From: an uncultured Sphingomonas sp.
Lineage (GTDB): Bacteria > Pseudomonadota > Alphaproteobacteria > Sphingomonadales > Sphingomonadaceae
NCBI GenBank assembly: GCA_902806295.1
Contig: CADCWB010000249.1
Coordinates: 1-8,801, forward strand
Length of the DNA stretch: 8,801 nt
Direction: 5' to 3'
Below the pieces are notes generated by a model that was given only the letters and a program-made list of their open reading frames with translations, was not told the origin of the DNA and made no database searches. How positions within the stretch are numbered: the stretch's first letter is position 1; the number at the start of each line of letters is the position of its first letter. Position numbers and translations under genes: made by a program. Below, piece by piece: positions 1-6,510 of this stretch.

Positions 1-498
1 CGCGGCCTTCGACGCCGAGTAGGGTGAGGACGGCGCGTACGGCGTGGCTTCGGTGAACAGCGCAGTCGGCTCGAACGGCAGATCGCCGAAGACCTCGTCG
101 GTTGAGACATGGTGAAAGCGGAATTGGTCCCGGGCCTCATCATCCAGTGTTCGCCAATAAGCCAGCGCTGCCTCCAGCAGGCGGAACGTGCCGACCACGT
201 TAGTTTCCACGAACTCCGCGGGTCCGTCGAGCGAACGGTCGACATGGCTTTCGGCAGCCAAGTGCATGACCCCTTCAATCCGGTGCTGATCGAGCAAGTG
301 CCGGACCAGCTCGCCGTCAAGGATATCCCCCTCGACGAACAAGTGATTGGAAGCGCCATCGACTTCGCGCAGGCTGCTTCGGTTGCCAGAATAGGTGAGC
401 TTGTCGAGCGTAACAACAATGCGTCCCTCGACCACCAACCGCCGAACCACGGCGCTGCCGATGAGGCCTGCGCCGCCAGTAACCAGAATCCGTCGCAT
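1..498 (-). CDS. rfbB: dTDP-glucose 4,6-dehydratase, RmlB (N-terminal 166 residues; gene runs off the left edge)
   Basis: This enzyme converts dTDP-glucose to dTDP-4-keto-6-deoxyglucose, the second step of dTDP-L-rhamnose synthesis, in the cytosol with bound NAD. The visible part is a short-chain dehydrogenase Rossmann fold. It has TGGAGLIGS at residues 7-15 (family usual TGGAGFIGS), Asp32 followed by KLTYSGN at 33-39, LAAESHVDRS in mid-domain, the Thr133-Asp134-Glu135 triad inside STDEVFG, and the Tyr160-x3-Lys164 catalytic pair in YSASK. All SDR catalytic residues are therefore present, and only the substrate-binding C-terminal half is missing because the window ends. ATG at 498-496 is chosen because the Rossmann glycine motif begins six residues later. 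The start lies 2 nt after the rfbC stop, so translation is probably coupled. The only Shine-Dalgarno-like stretch (GGAG) is about 12 nt upstream and weak. Identification is secure; the gene end is not visible. Confidence 0.95.
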   Translation of the reverse strand, partial: MRRILVTGGAGLIGSAVVRRLVVEGRIVVTLDKLTYSGNRSSLREVDGASNHLFVEGDILDGELVRHLLDQHRIEGVMHLAAESHVDRSLDGPAEFVETNVVGTFRLLEAALAYWRTLDDEARDQFRFHHVSTDEVFGDLPFEPTALFTEATPYAPSSPYSASKAA

Positions 499-500
499 GT

Positions 501-1052
501 CTACGGCAGCTCCGCGTCGACCAGCAGCGGGGCCGCACGGTCTTTTGCGGACAACAGCCTCTGAACGCCGGGCAAGGGCCAATCGATCCCGATCGCGGGA
601 TCGTCCGGCCGGATCGAGCGGTCATGCTCGGCGCTATACGGAAAGGTAACCTTGTACTGCACCTCGCTGTCGTGCTCGAGCGCAAGGAAGCCGTGGGCGA
701 AGCCAGCCGGCACGAACACCTGATTCCATTCGGCGGCGGAGAGCGTCAGACCGACCCAGCGGCCGAACGACCGGGAGGCGCGCCTGATGTCGACCACCAC
801 GTCGAACACGGATCCGCGACTGACTCGCACCAGCTTCGCCTGTGCGGCGGGGGTGAGCTGATAATGAAGTCCGCGCAGCACGCCTCGTGCCGACCGGCTA
901 TGATTATCCTGGACGAACTCCACATCCGGCAAGCCCGCGGCACCCCATGCAGCCCGGTTCCAGACCTCGGAGAAAAAGCCCCGTTCATCGCCGATGCGAC
1001 GAGGACGGACCTCGAGAACATCCTCGAGCGCCGTCGAACGGACCTCAAGCAT
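501..1052 (-). CDS. rfbC: dTDP-4-dehydrorhamnose 3,5-epimerase, RmlC
   Basis: RmlC epimerises C3 and C5 of dTDP-4-keto-6-deoxyglucose to give dTDP-4-keto-L-rhamnose, the third step of the pathway. The 183-residue product matches the usual cupin length. Visible family motifs are DERGFFSE (22-29), QDNHSRS (48-54), GVLRGLHYQ (57-65), RGSVFDVVVDIR (79-90), FVPAGFAHGF (113-122) and VQYKVT (131-136). The catalytic His63 and Tyr133 fall where the family has them, and Asp171 in SAKD fits the Asp that pairs with the His. The ATG at 1052 overlaps the end of rfbA by 8 nt (rfbA stop at 1047-1045). This indicates translational coupling, since there is no clear Shine-Dalgarno of its own. The rfbB start follows 2 nt after its stop. 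No defects are seen. Confidence 0.96.
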   Translation of the reverse strand: MLEVRSTALEDVLEVRPRRIGDERGFFSEVWNRAAWGAAGLPDVEFVQDNHSRSARGVLRGLHYQLTPAAQAKLVRVSRGSVFDVVVDIRRASRSFGRWVGLTLSAAEWNQVFVPAGFAHGFLALEHDSEVQYKVTFPYSAEHDRSIRPDDPAIGIDWPLPGVQRLLSAKDRAAPLLVDAELP

Positions 1053-1923
1053 GAGCCAAATCCCGAGCGCGACGGCGGAGATAGCCGGCGTATTCGGTCT
1101 TGCCCAGGCGATCGGCTCGCGCTTCCACCTCAGCCGATGTCAGCCACCCCTGCTCCAGCCCGATTTCTTCCAGGCACATAATCTTCATGCCCTGACGGTG
1201 CTCGATGGTGCGAACGAACGAGCCGGCGTCATGCAGGCTGTCGTGGGTCCCGGTGTCCAACCAGGCATAACCGCGGCCCAAGCGCGACACGGTGAGTTCA
1301 CCGCGTTCGAGATAGGCGCGGTTGACATCGGTGATCTCCAACTCGCCCCGCGGCGATGGCTGCAGGCTGGCCGCAATTTGTCTGACCCGATTGTCGTAGA
1401 AGTAGAGACCGGTGACTGCCCATTGCGAGCGCGGCTCTTGAGGCTTCTCCTGGATGGAAAGCGCGTGCCCATCGGGATCGAACTCGACCACGCCGTAGCG
1501 CTGTGGTTCTTCGACCGAGTAGGCAAACACTCGCGCTCCCGTTTCGAGTGACGCCGCCTCGCGGGCTATTTCGGACAGCCCCGCGCCGTAGAAAATATTA
1601 TCGCCGAGGATCAAGGCAACCGCTTGATCGCCGATGAAGTCGCCGCCGATCAGGAAGGCTTCGGCCAACCCATTAGGAGCGGGCTGCTCCGCATAGCTCA
1701 GGGATAGTCCGAAATCTCGTCCGTCGCCCAGCAGCTCACGAAAGCGCGGCAGGTCGGTCGGGGTGGAGATGATCAGCACTTCGCGGATCCCAGCCAGCAT
1801 CAGCACGCCGAGCGGATAGTAGATCATCGGCTTGTCATAGACCGGCAGCAGCTGTTTGGAGACGGCAAGAGTCGCCGGGTACAGCCTGCTTCCGCTGCCG
1901 CCTGCCAGTACGATACCCTTCAA
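1045..1923 (-). CDS. rfbA: glucose-1-phosphate thymidylyltransferase, RmlA
   Basis: RmlA makes dTDP-glucose from dTTP and glucose-1-phosphate, the entry step to dTDP-rhamnose, and is usually feedback-inhibited by dTDP-rhamnose. Taking TTG at 1923 as start gives 292 residues beginning MKGIVLAGG, the normal family start and length. Motifs in order are AGGSGSRLYP (7-16), SKQLLPVYDKPMIYYPL (22-38), LGDNIFYG (106-113, metal-binding Asp108), QEKP near 158 (often EEKP in homologues), GELEITDVN (193-201) and WLDTGTHDSL (221-230, Asp223). A longer reading from another TTG at 1935 adds only four residues and lacks a good ribosome site. The 1923 start has GAGG six bases upstream. The gene is first of the visible A-C-B rml order and overlaps rfbC by 8 nt. 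Nothing suggests loss of function. Confidence 0.95.
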   Translation of the reverse strand: MKGIVLAGGSGSRLYPATLAVSKQLLPVYDKPMIYYPLGVLMLAGIREVLIISTPTDLPRFRELLGDGRDFGLSLSYAEQPAPNGLAEAFLIGGDFIGDQAVALILGDNIFYGAGLSEIAREAASLETGARVFAYSVEEPQRYGVVEFDPDGHALSIQEKPQEPRSQWAVTGLYFYDNRVRQIAASLQPSPRGELEITDVNRAYLERGELTVSRLGRGYAWLDTGTHDSLHDAGSFVRTIEHRQGMKIMCLEEIGLEQGWLTSAEVEARADRLGKTEYAGYLRRRARDLAHA

Positions 1924-1929
1924 CCGCGA

Positions 1930-1933
1930 CCTC
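1930..1933 (-). promoter_or_regulatory. Shine-Dalgarno (GAGG) deciding the TTG start of rfbA
   Basis: On the minus strand GAGG is followed by six bases (TCGCGG) and then TTG at 1923, an ideal spacing. It supports TTG 1923 over TTG 1935, whose upstream bases (GCGGGA) are a poor match. The site overlaps the TGA that ends the as-sequenced upstream frame, as expected for translationally coupled genes. Confidence 0.55.
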
Positions 1934-3075
1934 AATCCCGCAACATGGTGGGAAGGGCTCCGTAGCCGCGATACCGGAGTGCCCGCAACCGCACGGACCG
2001 CTTAGAACGGATAGAAGTGGTACGGACCCAATATCCGGCGTGAGACGCGAAGTTGAGCCAGACCAGTTGCACCGCGAGCGAGTAGCCAACCACCAGGGCA
2101 CGGCTACCTTGCTGCGGAAAGGCGAGCGGCACCCGCGACAGCACGGCCAGTTGCAACGGGAAGGTGTAGAGCGCCATCCGGTCCACGGCGGTGCTGGAGG
2201 GAAGCACAAACAGCAGTACGAGGAAGCCCAGGGACGCGTAGGAGAAATAACGCCAAACCCGCAGCTCGAAGGTGGAAAAGCCGAACCGATCGGGGCGTGA
2301 GAGAAAGATCAGGGCCGCGATGACGCTCATGCCGACGCGTACCGCCGCGCCCTGCGAGTTATATTCCGCCTGAATGTAATTGTGGATCAGGCCATCGACC
2401 GACTCCGCCAGTAGCGCATCGTAAAGCAGGACGAAGATGGCGAGGCCCGCGATGATCGTGATGACTCGGTTCCGCTCTCCGGCGAACAGCACCAGTGGCA
2501 GGGCCATGACGGCAGTCTTGTGGAACAGCGCTGCGACCAACACGTAAGCGGAGAAGCGTAGAACCGATCCACCGCGCAGAACCGACGCGAGGCCGGCCAT
2601 CAGCACGCCGATAGCCACGAGCCTGGCGGCTGTAGCCCATGGCGACCACCGTCACGAGGTACGGAATGGCGACTACCACGGTCAGCCATGGTTCCGGCTG
2701 CACGCGCGCAAAGCGGATCAGACCCCAGGCAAACAGAGCGCCGCAGATCAGGTTCACGCCCCAGATGCCCAGCCCTGCCCACTGCACGATCCAGTTGGTG
2801 AATTGATAAGCTGGGTCGCTTAGCCGAAGCACTCGCCAGAGATCGGCATGTCCGGCGAAGCGATAGTAGATCTGATAGGCCTGCCAGTCGGCGCCAACTT
2901 GGAACCGCAGCCCCACCAGCATGGCGATGAGCAGGCCGCCGATGAAAAACATCGGCATAAAACTATCGCGACCTGGTAGCGCCATTGCGGGGGCGGCCTG
3001 AAACTTAGGTTGAGGCTCAGGACGGACCAGCGCGCCAAGTGCGAAGAAGCCGAACAGCAGAACGTAGAGAAGCAA
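1932..3075 (-). pseudogene. EpsG/Wzy-family polysaccharide polymerase, frameshifted
   Basis: This is a multi-pass inner-membrane protein of the EpsG family (Wzy-like), which polymerises exopolysaccharide or O-antigen repeat units on the periplasmic side. TTG at 3075 begins MLLYVLLFGFFALG, the first membrane segment. Family-like blocks follow: RFQVGADWQAYQIYY, DPAYQFTNW, more hydrophobic helices, then MGYSRQA. Directly after that Ala the frame breaks. Skipping one base (C at 2619, minus sense) restores VAIGVLMAGLA, giving the expected GYSRQAxAIG motif, then helices including ALFHKTAVMALPLVL. Near the C-terminus the frame reads HAGYWVRTTSIR and runs to 1932. Adding one C at about 2024 gives HAGYWVPYHFYPF and a TAA at 2004-2002, more like the family end. 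With both corrections the product would be about 357 residues, a normal length. It could be a decayed gene or two base-calling errors. It lies 25 nt after the B2-type gene and before rfbA, in the same direction. Confidence 0.8.
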
Positions 3076-3081
3076 CGGGCG

Positions 3082-3085
3082 CCTC
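3082..3085 (-). promoter_or_regulatory. Shine-Dalgarno (GAGG) deciding the TTG start of the polymerase gene
   Basis: On the minus strand GAGG, six bases (CGCCCG) and TTG at 3075 are aligned exactly as at rfbA. No ATG or GTG precedes the first membrane segment in this frame. The longer frame open to a TTG at 3198 would overlap the upstream gene by about 98 bases and add a basic non-membrane leader, so it is unlikely. Confidence 0.5.
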
Positions 3086-3100
3086 AGAGGAAACAGCAGC

Positions 3101-3553
3101 TCACTGGCTATAGTCGGGCTCGGACCGGCGTCCAGCGCCCGCTTGCGGAAAGGAGGCAACGGGCAGATGCGGGTCCGCCTCGGTCTCGCCGATGACAACC
3201 TCTTCCTCCAAGGTAATCCATACGTGCGCTTTCAGCGCCGCAGCGTCGGGCCGAATGCCGTAATGCAAGCGTGAGGGGTAGCCTCGACGGCGAAGCAGCC
3301 AGTGCACCGCCAACCCTTCCTGAATACAGACCGTCCGCCAGGGAACCCGGCGGCTCGCGCGCTTGATCGAGCGGACGATTACCTGCGGGGTGCTGCGGCG
3401 CTTGGCCGGTTGGGTATCGCCACTGCCCATGCTGCGCACGACCCACCGGAATGGCAAAAAGCGTACTGCAGCACTTGCCAGCGCGATCGCCGCGACCGCT
3501 TCGCCGAACCTGGCGAAGTCGTGCATTGTAAGTCGCTGACGGTCGCGCGGCAT
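3101..3553 (-). CDS. McjB-C/B2-type transglutaminase-like cysteine protease domain protein (lasso peptide B2 family), orphan
   Basis: The 150-residue product resembles stand-alone B2 proteins (the C-terminal domain of McjB, a transglutaminase-core fold). In lasso peptide pathways these act as the leader peptidase with a Cys-His-Asp triad. Visible parts are a hydrophobic segment AVAAIALASAAVRFLPFRW at about 19-37, a basic linker, Cys76 in RTVCIQEGLAVHWLLRRRGYPSRLHYGIR (given here only as its landmarks Cys76, Gly80, Arg88-Gly91, Gly99), and His110 in KAHVWITL (family usual AHAW). The third acidic residue is unclear: Glu116-118, Glu123 or Glu125 are candidates and no Asp sits at the obvious place. 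ATG 3553 is preferred (AGGA four bases upstream); ATG 3526 is an alternative. No precursor peptide, lasso cyclase or PqqD-like leader binder is in the window. It precedes the polymerase by 25 nt, so it probably acts in polysaccharide rather than peptide synthesis, role unknown. Confidence 0.75.
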   Translation of the reverse strand: MPRDRQRLTMHDFARFGEAVAAIALASAAVRFLPFRWVVRSMGSGDTQPAKRRSTPQVIVRSIKRASRRVPWRTVCIQEGLAVHWLLRRRGYPSRLHYGIRPDAAALKAHVWITLEEEVVIGETEADPHLPVASFPQAGAGRRSEPDYSQ

Positions 3554-3575
3554 GCCGTCCTGCTAAGCCAGGCGA

Positions 3576-3604
3576 TTGCCCGGTGCGAAGAGGGTCGCTA
3601 TCGC
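3576..3604 (+). promoter_or_regulatory. candidate sigma-70-type promoter of the tRNA gene
   Basis: TTGCCC at 3576-3581 (4 of 6 to TTGACA), 17 bases of spacer and TATCGC at 3599-3604 (3 of 6 to TATAAT) lie 12 bases before the mature tRNA 5' end. This is the right place for a promoter making a short pre-tRNA leader. The match is modest. Confidence 0.35.
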
Positions 3605-3615
3605 GCAGGGCTCAA

Positions 3616-3690
3616 GGGCCTGTAGCTCAATGGTAGAGCCAGCCGCTCATAACGGCCAGGTTGGGGGTTCGAATCCCTCCGGGCCCACCA
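3616..3690 (+). tRNA. tRNA with CAT anticodon, probably tRNA-Ile2 (lysidine-modified C34)
   Basis: A full 75-nt cloverleaf can be drawn. The acceptor GGGCCTG pairs with CGGGCCC (one G-T), the D arm is GCTC-AATGGTA-GAGC, the anticodon loop is CTCATAA, the variable loop is AGGTT, the T arm is GGGGG-TTCGAAT-CCCTC, the discriminator is A73, and CCA is encoded. G1-C72 excludes initiator tRNA. The C4-G69 and C5-G68 pairs resemble tRNA-Ile2, which TilS modifies to read AUA, more than elongator tRNA-Met, though elongator Met cannot be excluded from sequence alone. Position 27-43 is an A-C mismatch at the top of the anticodon stem, while the other four pairs are Watson-Crick. The gene is opposite in direction to both neighbours and ends 4 nt from the stop codon of the convergent kinase. 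Confidence 0.9.
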
Positions 3691-3694
3691 CTTC

Positions 3695-5125
3695 TCAGCT
3701 GTTTGTCGTTGAGGCGGCAGGCAGCAACAGCACGAAGCGCTCGGCAGCCACCTCAAGCCCGCCGCCCGCGATCGCAGCAAGGCCCCTGACCAGCCGTAAG
3801 CTGAAGCCGAGGCCGAGCACGTCGCTGCCCTGCAACGCTTCAGGATTGAGCAATTGGTCTTCGGTGAGTTCGCGGGACGCAAGTGGCCGAGAGAGGGAGA
3901 GCGAGATCAGCGACCCGGTCCGGTCCGCGATCAGGTCCAGCTGTTCGCCCTCTGTGCTCGCAGTGATCACAGACTCGGCAAAGCGGCGGACCAGGCGGTC
4001 GGCGACGCCCGCCTCCAGGGCTAGCCGGTCAGTCGGACGACGCACCTCAATCTTCATCGCGGCTCCCCGTTCGGCAAGGGTTGGCGCCAATCTACGCTCC
4101 AACTCATCGAGCAGAGGGCCGGTCGGCGTTCCTGCGCTGGAGTCTCGTGAAACTGAGCCAAGCTTGGCCGCTAGATCGAGCTCCTCTACGCCGCTCAGCA
4201 AACGCCGAGCCTGCCGTACAATCTCGCCGGCGCGGTCCCGGTAGGCGCGGTGCGCCGGGCCAAGATACTGACCCTCGATGATCTCTCCGAAGCCGATGAT
4301 GGCCGTTAGCGGAGTGCGCAGCTCGTGGATCAGTTCACGCAGGGCAGCGCTGTCGAGTGAAGGCGGGATGGAGGCTGCATTCGCGCCTTCGTCAGGGCGG
4401 GCCGCCGTGGCTCCTTCTCGCCGCGCCGCCCCGGCATAGCCGACGAACCGGCCGGACGCGGCCTCGAAACGAGGTTCGCCGGTCCACAGCCACGGCCCGG
4501 CTGCGGAACCCGCGTTTACGGCAACTAGCGTTTCATCGCGAAAAGGAACCCGGTCTGCGAATGGACGACGTAATTCTCGCGCGAGAGAAAATCCAACCAG
4601 CGCAGCGCGTGGCGCGCCCTCCACCCAATCGATCTCGCCGCTAGACCCGCATTCCCAGCGAAAGATGCCGCGTTCGGGCGGATCGCCGGGCGAGGCGGTC
4701 GCAGCAACTGGACGTGCTCGGACCTGGAGGTCGCCACCAGCTTGGGGAGGAGGCGAAATGGAGTCGACGAGCGCCCGAACCTCCGACGAAGCGCCCGACC
4801 GCACCTCGGCCCAGCCTGCAGCGTCGAGTTCGACTGCGGCCAGCAGTGGCGCCGCAATGTCGGCTCGGTCCGCCGCAAAGATGGCAAGCAGGCCAGCAGG
4901 CAGGTCAGGGCTCGCAATGGCTCGTGCCGCCGACGCCCGGACCGCATCGGGCACTTCGGTTCTCAAAGTGGCGATCCGCTCAAGTGCCTTCGCCAGCAGC
5001 GCAGGATCGGAGCCGCCGCCGCCGCGCGCAACCAGTTCCACGAGCTGCCGCCACTGCACCGCCCGATCGCGCGGTGCCTCGGCGGTAAGACCGAGTACCG
5101 TGGAAAGGCGGTCGTCGAAACGCAA
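3695..5125 (-). CDS. cytosolic sensor histidine kinase with degenerate ATP-binding domain
   Basis: The 476-residue protein has no signal peptide and no membrane segment, so it should sense a cytosolic signal. Residues 1-125 form an Ala/Leu-rich helical region that I do not recognise. About 150-235 looks PAS-like (GIFRWECGSSGEIDWVEG, later GEPRFEAASGRFVGYAG). HisKA is clear: the H-box ELIHELRTPL at 264-273 with phospho-acceptor His267, followed by IIGFGEIIEGQYLG. The ATPase part is poor: at the N-box position RRFAESVITAS has no Asn, a DxGxG box is absent, and only a G2-like LGLGFSLRLVRGLAAIAGGGLEV remains (about 437-459, Gly-rich). It may be a weak kinase, a phosphatase or a pseudokinase. TTG at 5125 is chosen because an in-frame TAG lies 42 bases before it, no ATG or GTG intervenes, and MRFDD is a start I recall from sphingomonad homologues. 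The ribosome site is weak (a run of G about ten bases upstream). No response regulator is adjacent. Confidence 0.8.
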   Translation of the reverse strand: MRFDDRLSTVLGLTAEAPRDRAVQWRQLVELVARGGGGSDPALLAKALERIATLRTEVPDAVRASAARAIASPDLPAGLLAIFAADRADIAAPLLAAVELDAAGWAEVRSGASSEVRALVDSISPPPQAGGDLQVRARPVAATASPGDPPERGIFRWECGSSGEIDWVEGAPRAALVGFSLARELRRPFADRVPFRDETLVAVNAGSAAGPWLWTGEPRFEAASGRFVGYAGAARREGATAARPDEGANAASIPPSLDSAALRELIHELRTPLTAIIGFGEIIEGQYLGPAHRAYRDRAGEIVRQARRLLSGVEELDLAAKLGSVSRDSSAGTPTGPLLDELERRLAPTLAERGAAMKIEVRRPTDRLALEAGVADRLVRRFAESVITASTEGEQLDLIADRTGSLISLSLSRPLASRELTEDQLLNPEALQGSDVLGLGFSLRLVRGLAAIAGGGLEVAAERFVLLLPAASTTNS

Positions 5126-5182
5126 GAAGGTGGCCCCCAGGTTGGAAAAGCGAAGCTCGCCAACGTTCTAGGGGCATAATTT

Positions 5183-5209
5183 ATTCTAAGGAAAGTCGTG
5201 GGTGGTTAA
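5183..5209 (-). promoter_or_regulatory. candidate promoter upstream of the histidine kinase
   Basis: Within an AT-rich patch (about 5165-5240), unusual for this GC-rich window, the minus strand has TTAACC (4 of 6 to TTGACA) at 5209-5204 and TAGAAT (5 of 6 to TATAAT) at 5188-5183. The spacer is only 15 bases, shorter than ideal. Transcription from it would start roughly 50 bases before the TTG start at 5125. Confidence 0.25.
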
Positions 5210-5242
5210 CTATCCCATAACAGGACAGCATTTTGTTGACTG

Positions 5243-5277
5243 AGGAGTGGGCACGGGAGCTGCCATGGTCCACTCCT
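5243..5277 (-). terminator. inverted repeat just after the TPR gene, possible terminator or mRNA 3' stem-loop
   Basis: AGGAGTGG at 5243-5250 and CCACTCCT at 5270-5277 are perfect 8-base complements. The stem extends by a G-T and a C-G pair to ten, leaving a 15-base loop. It lies about 10 bases beyond the stop codon of the minus-strand TPR gene. There is no T run on either side, so it is not a textbook intrinsic terminator. Confidence 0.35.
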
Positions 5278-5286
5278 GCATGCCAG

Positions 5287-6510
5287 TTAGCTGCGGCTAG
5301 CCAGCCATGCCAGCCAGAGCTTGGCCGTCGCTTGCTGCGGACCGGAGACTGCGTTGAACGCCGTCGTCGCACCCGCCTTGTCGCCGCTACGAGCCAAGGC
5401 GATACCCATACGCAAGTTGGCCAGGTTCGCGTCCGCTCCGCTCTTGGTCAGGGCAGAACGGTACAAGGCAGCAGCCTTGGCGTAGTCGCCATAACCCAGA
5501 TAGGCATCGCCGGTGACCATCGCGGGCCGAGCGGCGCTTCCAGCAAGGGCGGACCTCTCAGCCGCGGCCAGCGAGGCCTTGTCTGCGGCGACCTTGCTGC
5601 TGGCCGAGGAGTAGACGTCCCGGAATACCGGCCGGCTGCGATCGATGGCCTTGGCCGCGAAGCCTTCGTCCAGAACGGCCTTCGCTTCGCCCGGCAGTCC
5701 CTTCAGCGCCGCAGAGTTCGCATAATTGTAATAATCGCCTTCGCCTTTCAGCGCACCCGCGGCGCGCTGCAGGCGATAAAGGTCGATCTGCTCCGAAGGC
5801 GATTGCCCACTTACCTCCGCTTGAAGCCGAACGGCGTCCCGGACATTGCTGCTGGTCGGCGCGGTCCGGATCCACTCGGGCAGAAGCTGGGACAATACGG
5901 GTAATTTGCCCTTGTAGGCCAAGCTTACGGCCCGCCCCATCCACTCGGCTGGAACTGGCTGGCCGGCAGCGGTTTTCGCTGCGATAGCTTTGCGGAAGTG
6001 CTCCACTGCCTGGGCGTTCTGCCCTTGAGCCGCCGCGAGTTCCCCGGCCAGGAGAAACGCGTCGCTGTTGTTCGGCGACGACGTGAGCACGGTCTGCAAG
6101 GCGGCGTCGGCACCCGCATAATCCTTGGCCTGGAACTTCAGCTTGGCTTGATTGAAGCGCAGGTTGGCGATGACATCGGCCGGCGCCACACCGCTGGCGA
6201 GAATTTGGTCGATCGCCTGTGTCGTGGCCGCATTGTCCTTCTGCAGCAGAGCCGCGCGAAGCCATAGCTGCCCGATGGCATAGCGATCCTGATTGGTCTT
6301 CGCGACCGCTTGGGCGGCCGCCAACTTGGCGGGTACGCTGGCGAGATCGTTGTTAGTCACGGCCGTCTGCAACTCGACGACGGCCTTGCTCGCCTGCGGC
6401 GAAAGCTTGACCTGCGGAGCCTTGGCCGCGTCTTGCGCAATGGCGGGCGCGCCCACCATTGCTACACCCATCGCCAACGCTGCGACGAGCGCCTTGTTCG
6501 TGAAAGCCAT
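5287..6510 (-). CDS. secreted tetratricopeptide-repeat protein
   Basis: This is a 407-residue protein with a clear Sec signal peptide. MAFTNK is followed by a hydrophobic core rich in Ala, Val and Met, and the likely signal peptidase I cut is after AIA at 23-25, before QDA. The mature part is almost wholly helical. TPR-like units are seen at about 116-149 (FNQAKLKFQAKDYAGADAAL, then NNSD), 150-181 (AFLLAGELAAAQGQNAQAVEHF) and near the C-terminus (GDAYLGYGDYAKAAALYRSA; ANLRMGIALARSGDKAGA). It is therefore probably a periplasmic scaffold, and its partner is unknown. ATG 6510 is preferred over the longer open frame from 6618 because AGGAG lies exactly six bases upstream (6521-6517) and the signal peptide starts there; the extra 36 residues are basic and unlike a secreted leader. 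It is divergent from yaaA across a 195-bp spacer with no strong promoter match. A stem-loop follows its stop codon. Confidence 0.85.
   Translation of the reverse strand: MAFTNKALVAALAMGVAMVGAPAIAQDAAKAPQVKLSPQASKAVVELQTAVTNNDLASVPAKLAAAQAVAKTNQDRYAIGQLWLRAALLQKDNAATTQAIDQILASGVAPADVIANLRFNQAKLKFQAKDYAGADAALQTVLTSSPNNSDAFLLAGELAAAQGQNAQAVEHFRKAIAAKTAAGQPVPAEWMGRAVSLAYKGKLPVLSQLLPEWIRTAPTSSNVRDAVRLQAEVSGQSPSEQIDLYRLQRAAGALKGEGDYYNYANSAALKGLPGEAKAVLDEGFAAKAIDRSRPVFRDVYSSASSKVAADKASLAAAERSALAGSAARPAMVTGDAYLGYGDYAKAAALYRSALTKSGADANLANLRMGIALARSGDKAGATTAFNAVSGPQQATAKLWLAWLASRS

Noticed and set aside
2359..2618. C-terminal continuation of the first polymerase frame beyond the shift (ending RRADGRPRVGSARW and onward)
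   Set aside because: It is basic and non-membrane, while the other frame over the same bases continues the membrane protein, so this is out-of-frame readthrough.
2610..2630. Programmed ribosomal frameshift to explain the split polymerase
   Set aside because: There is no slippery heptamer or run at the junction (GGCTCGTGGC, minus sense) and no evident stimulatory structure. A second shift near 2024 would also need explaining.
3554..3740. Genomic-island attachment site at the tRNA
   Set aside because: The polysaccharide genes lie on the 5' side of the tRNA, no integrase is present, and I see no second copy of the tRNA 3' end in the window.
3576..4244. Plus-strand open frame of 222 codons overlapping the tRNA and kinase
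   Set aside because: It runs through the tRNA gene and antisense to the kinase, its product is Ser/Arg-rich without motifs, and there is no ribosome site.
4980..5177. ATG at 5177 as a possible kinase start
   Set aside because: It is in a different frame from the kinase and would require a shift; its short product has no motifs.
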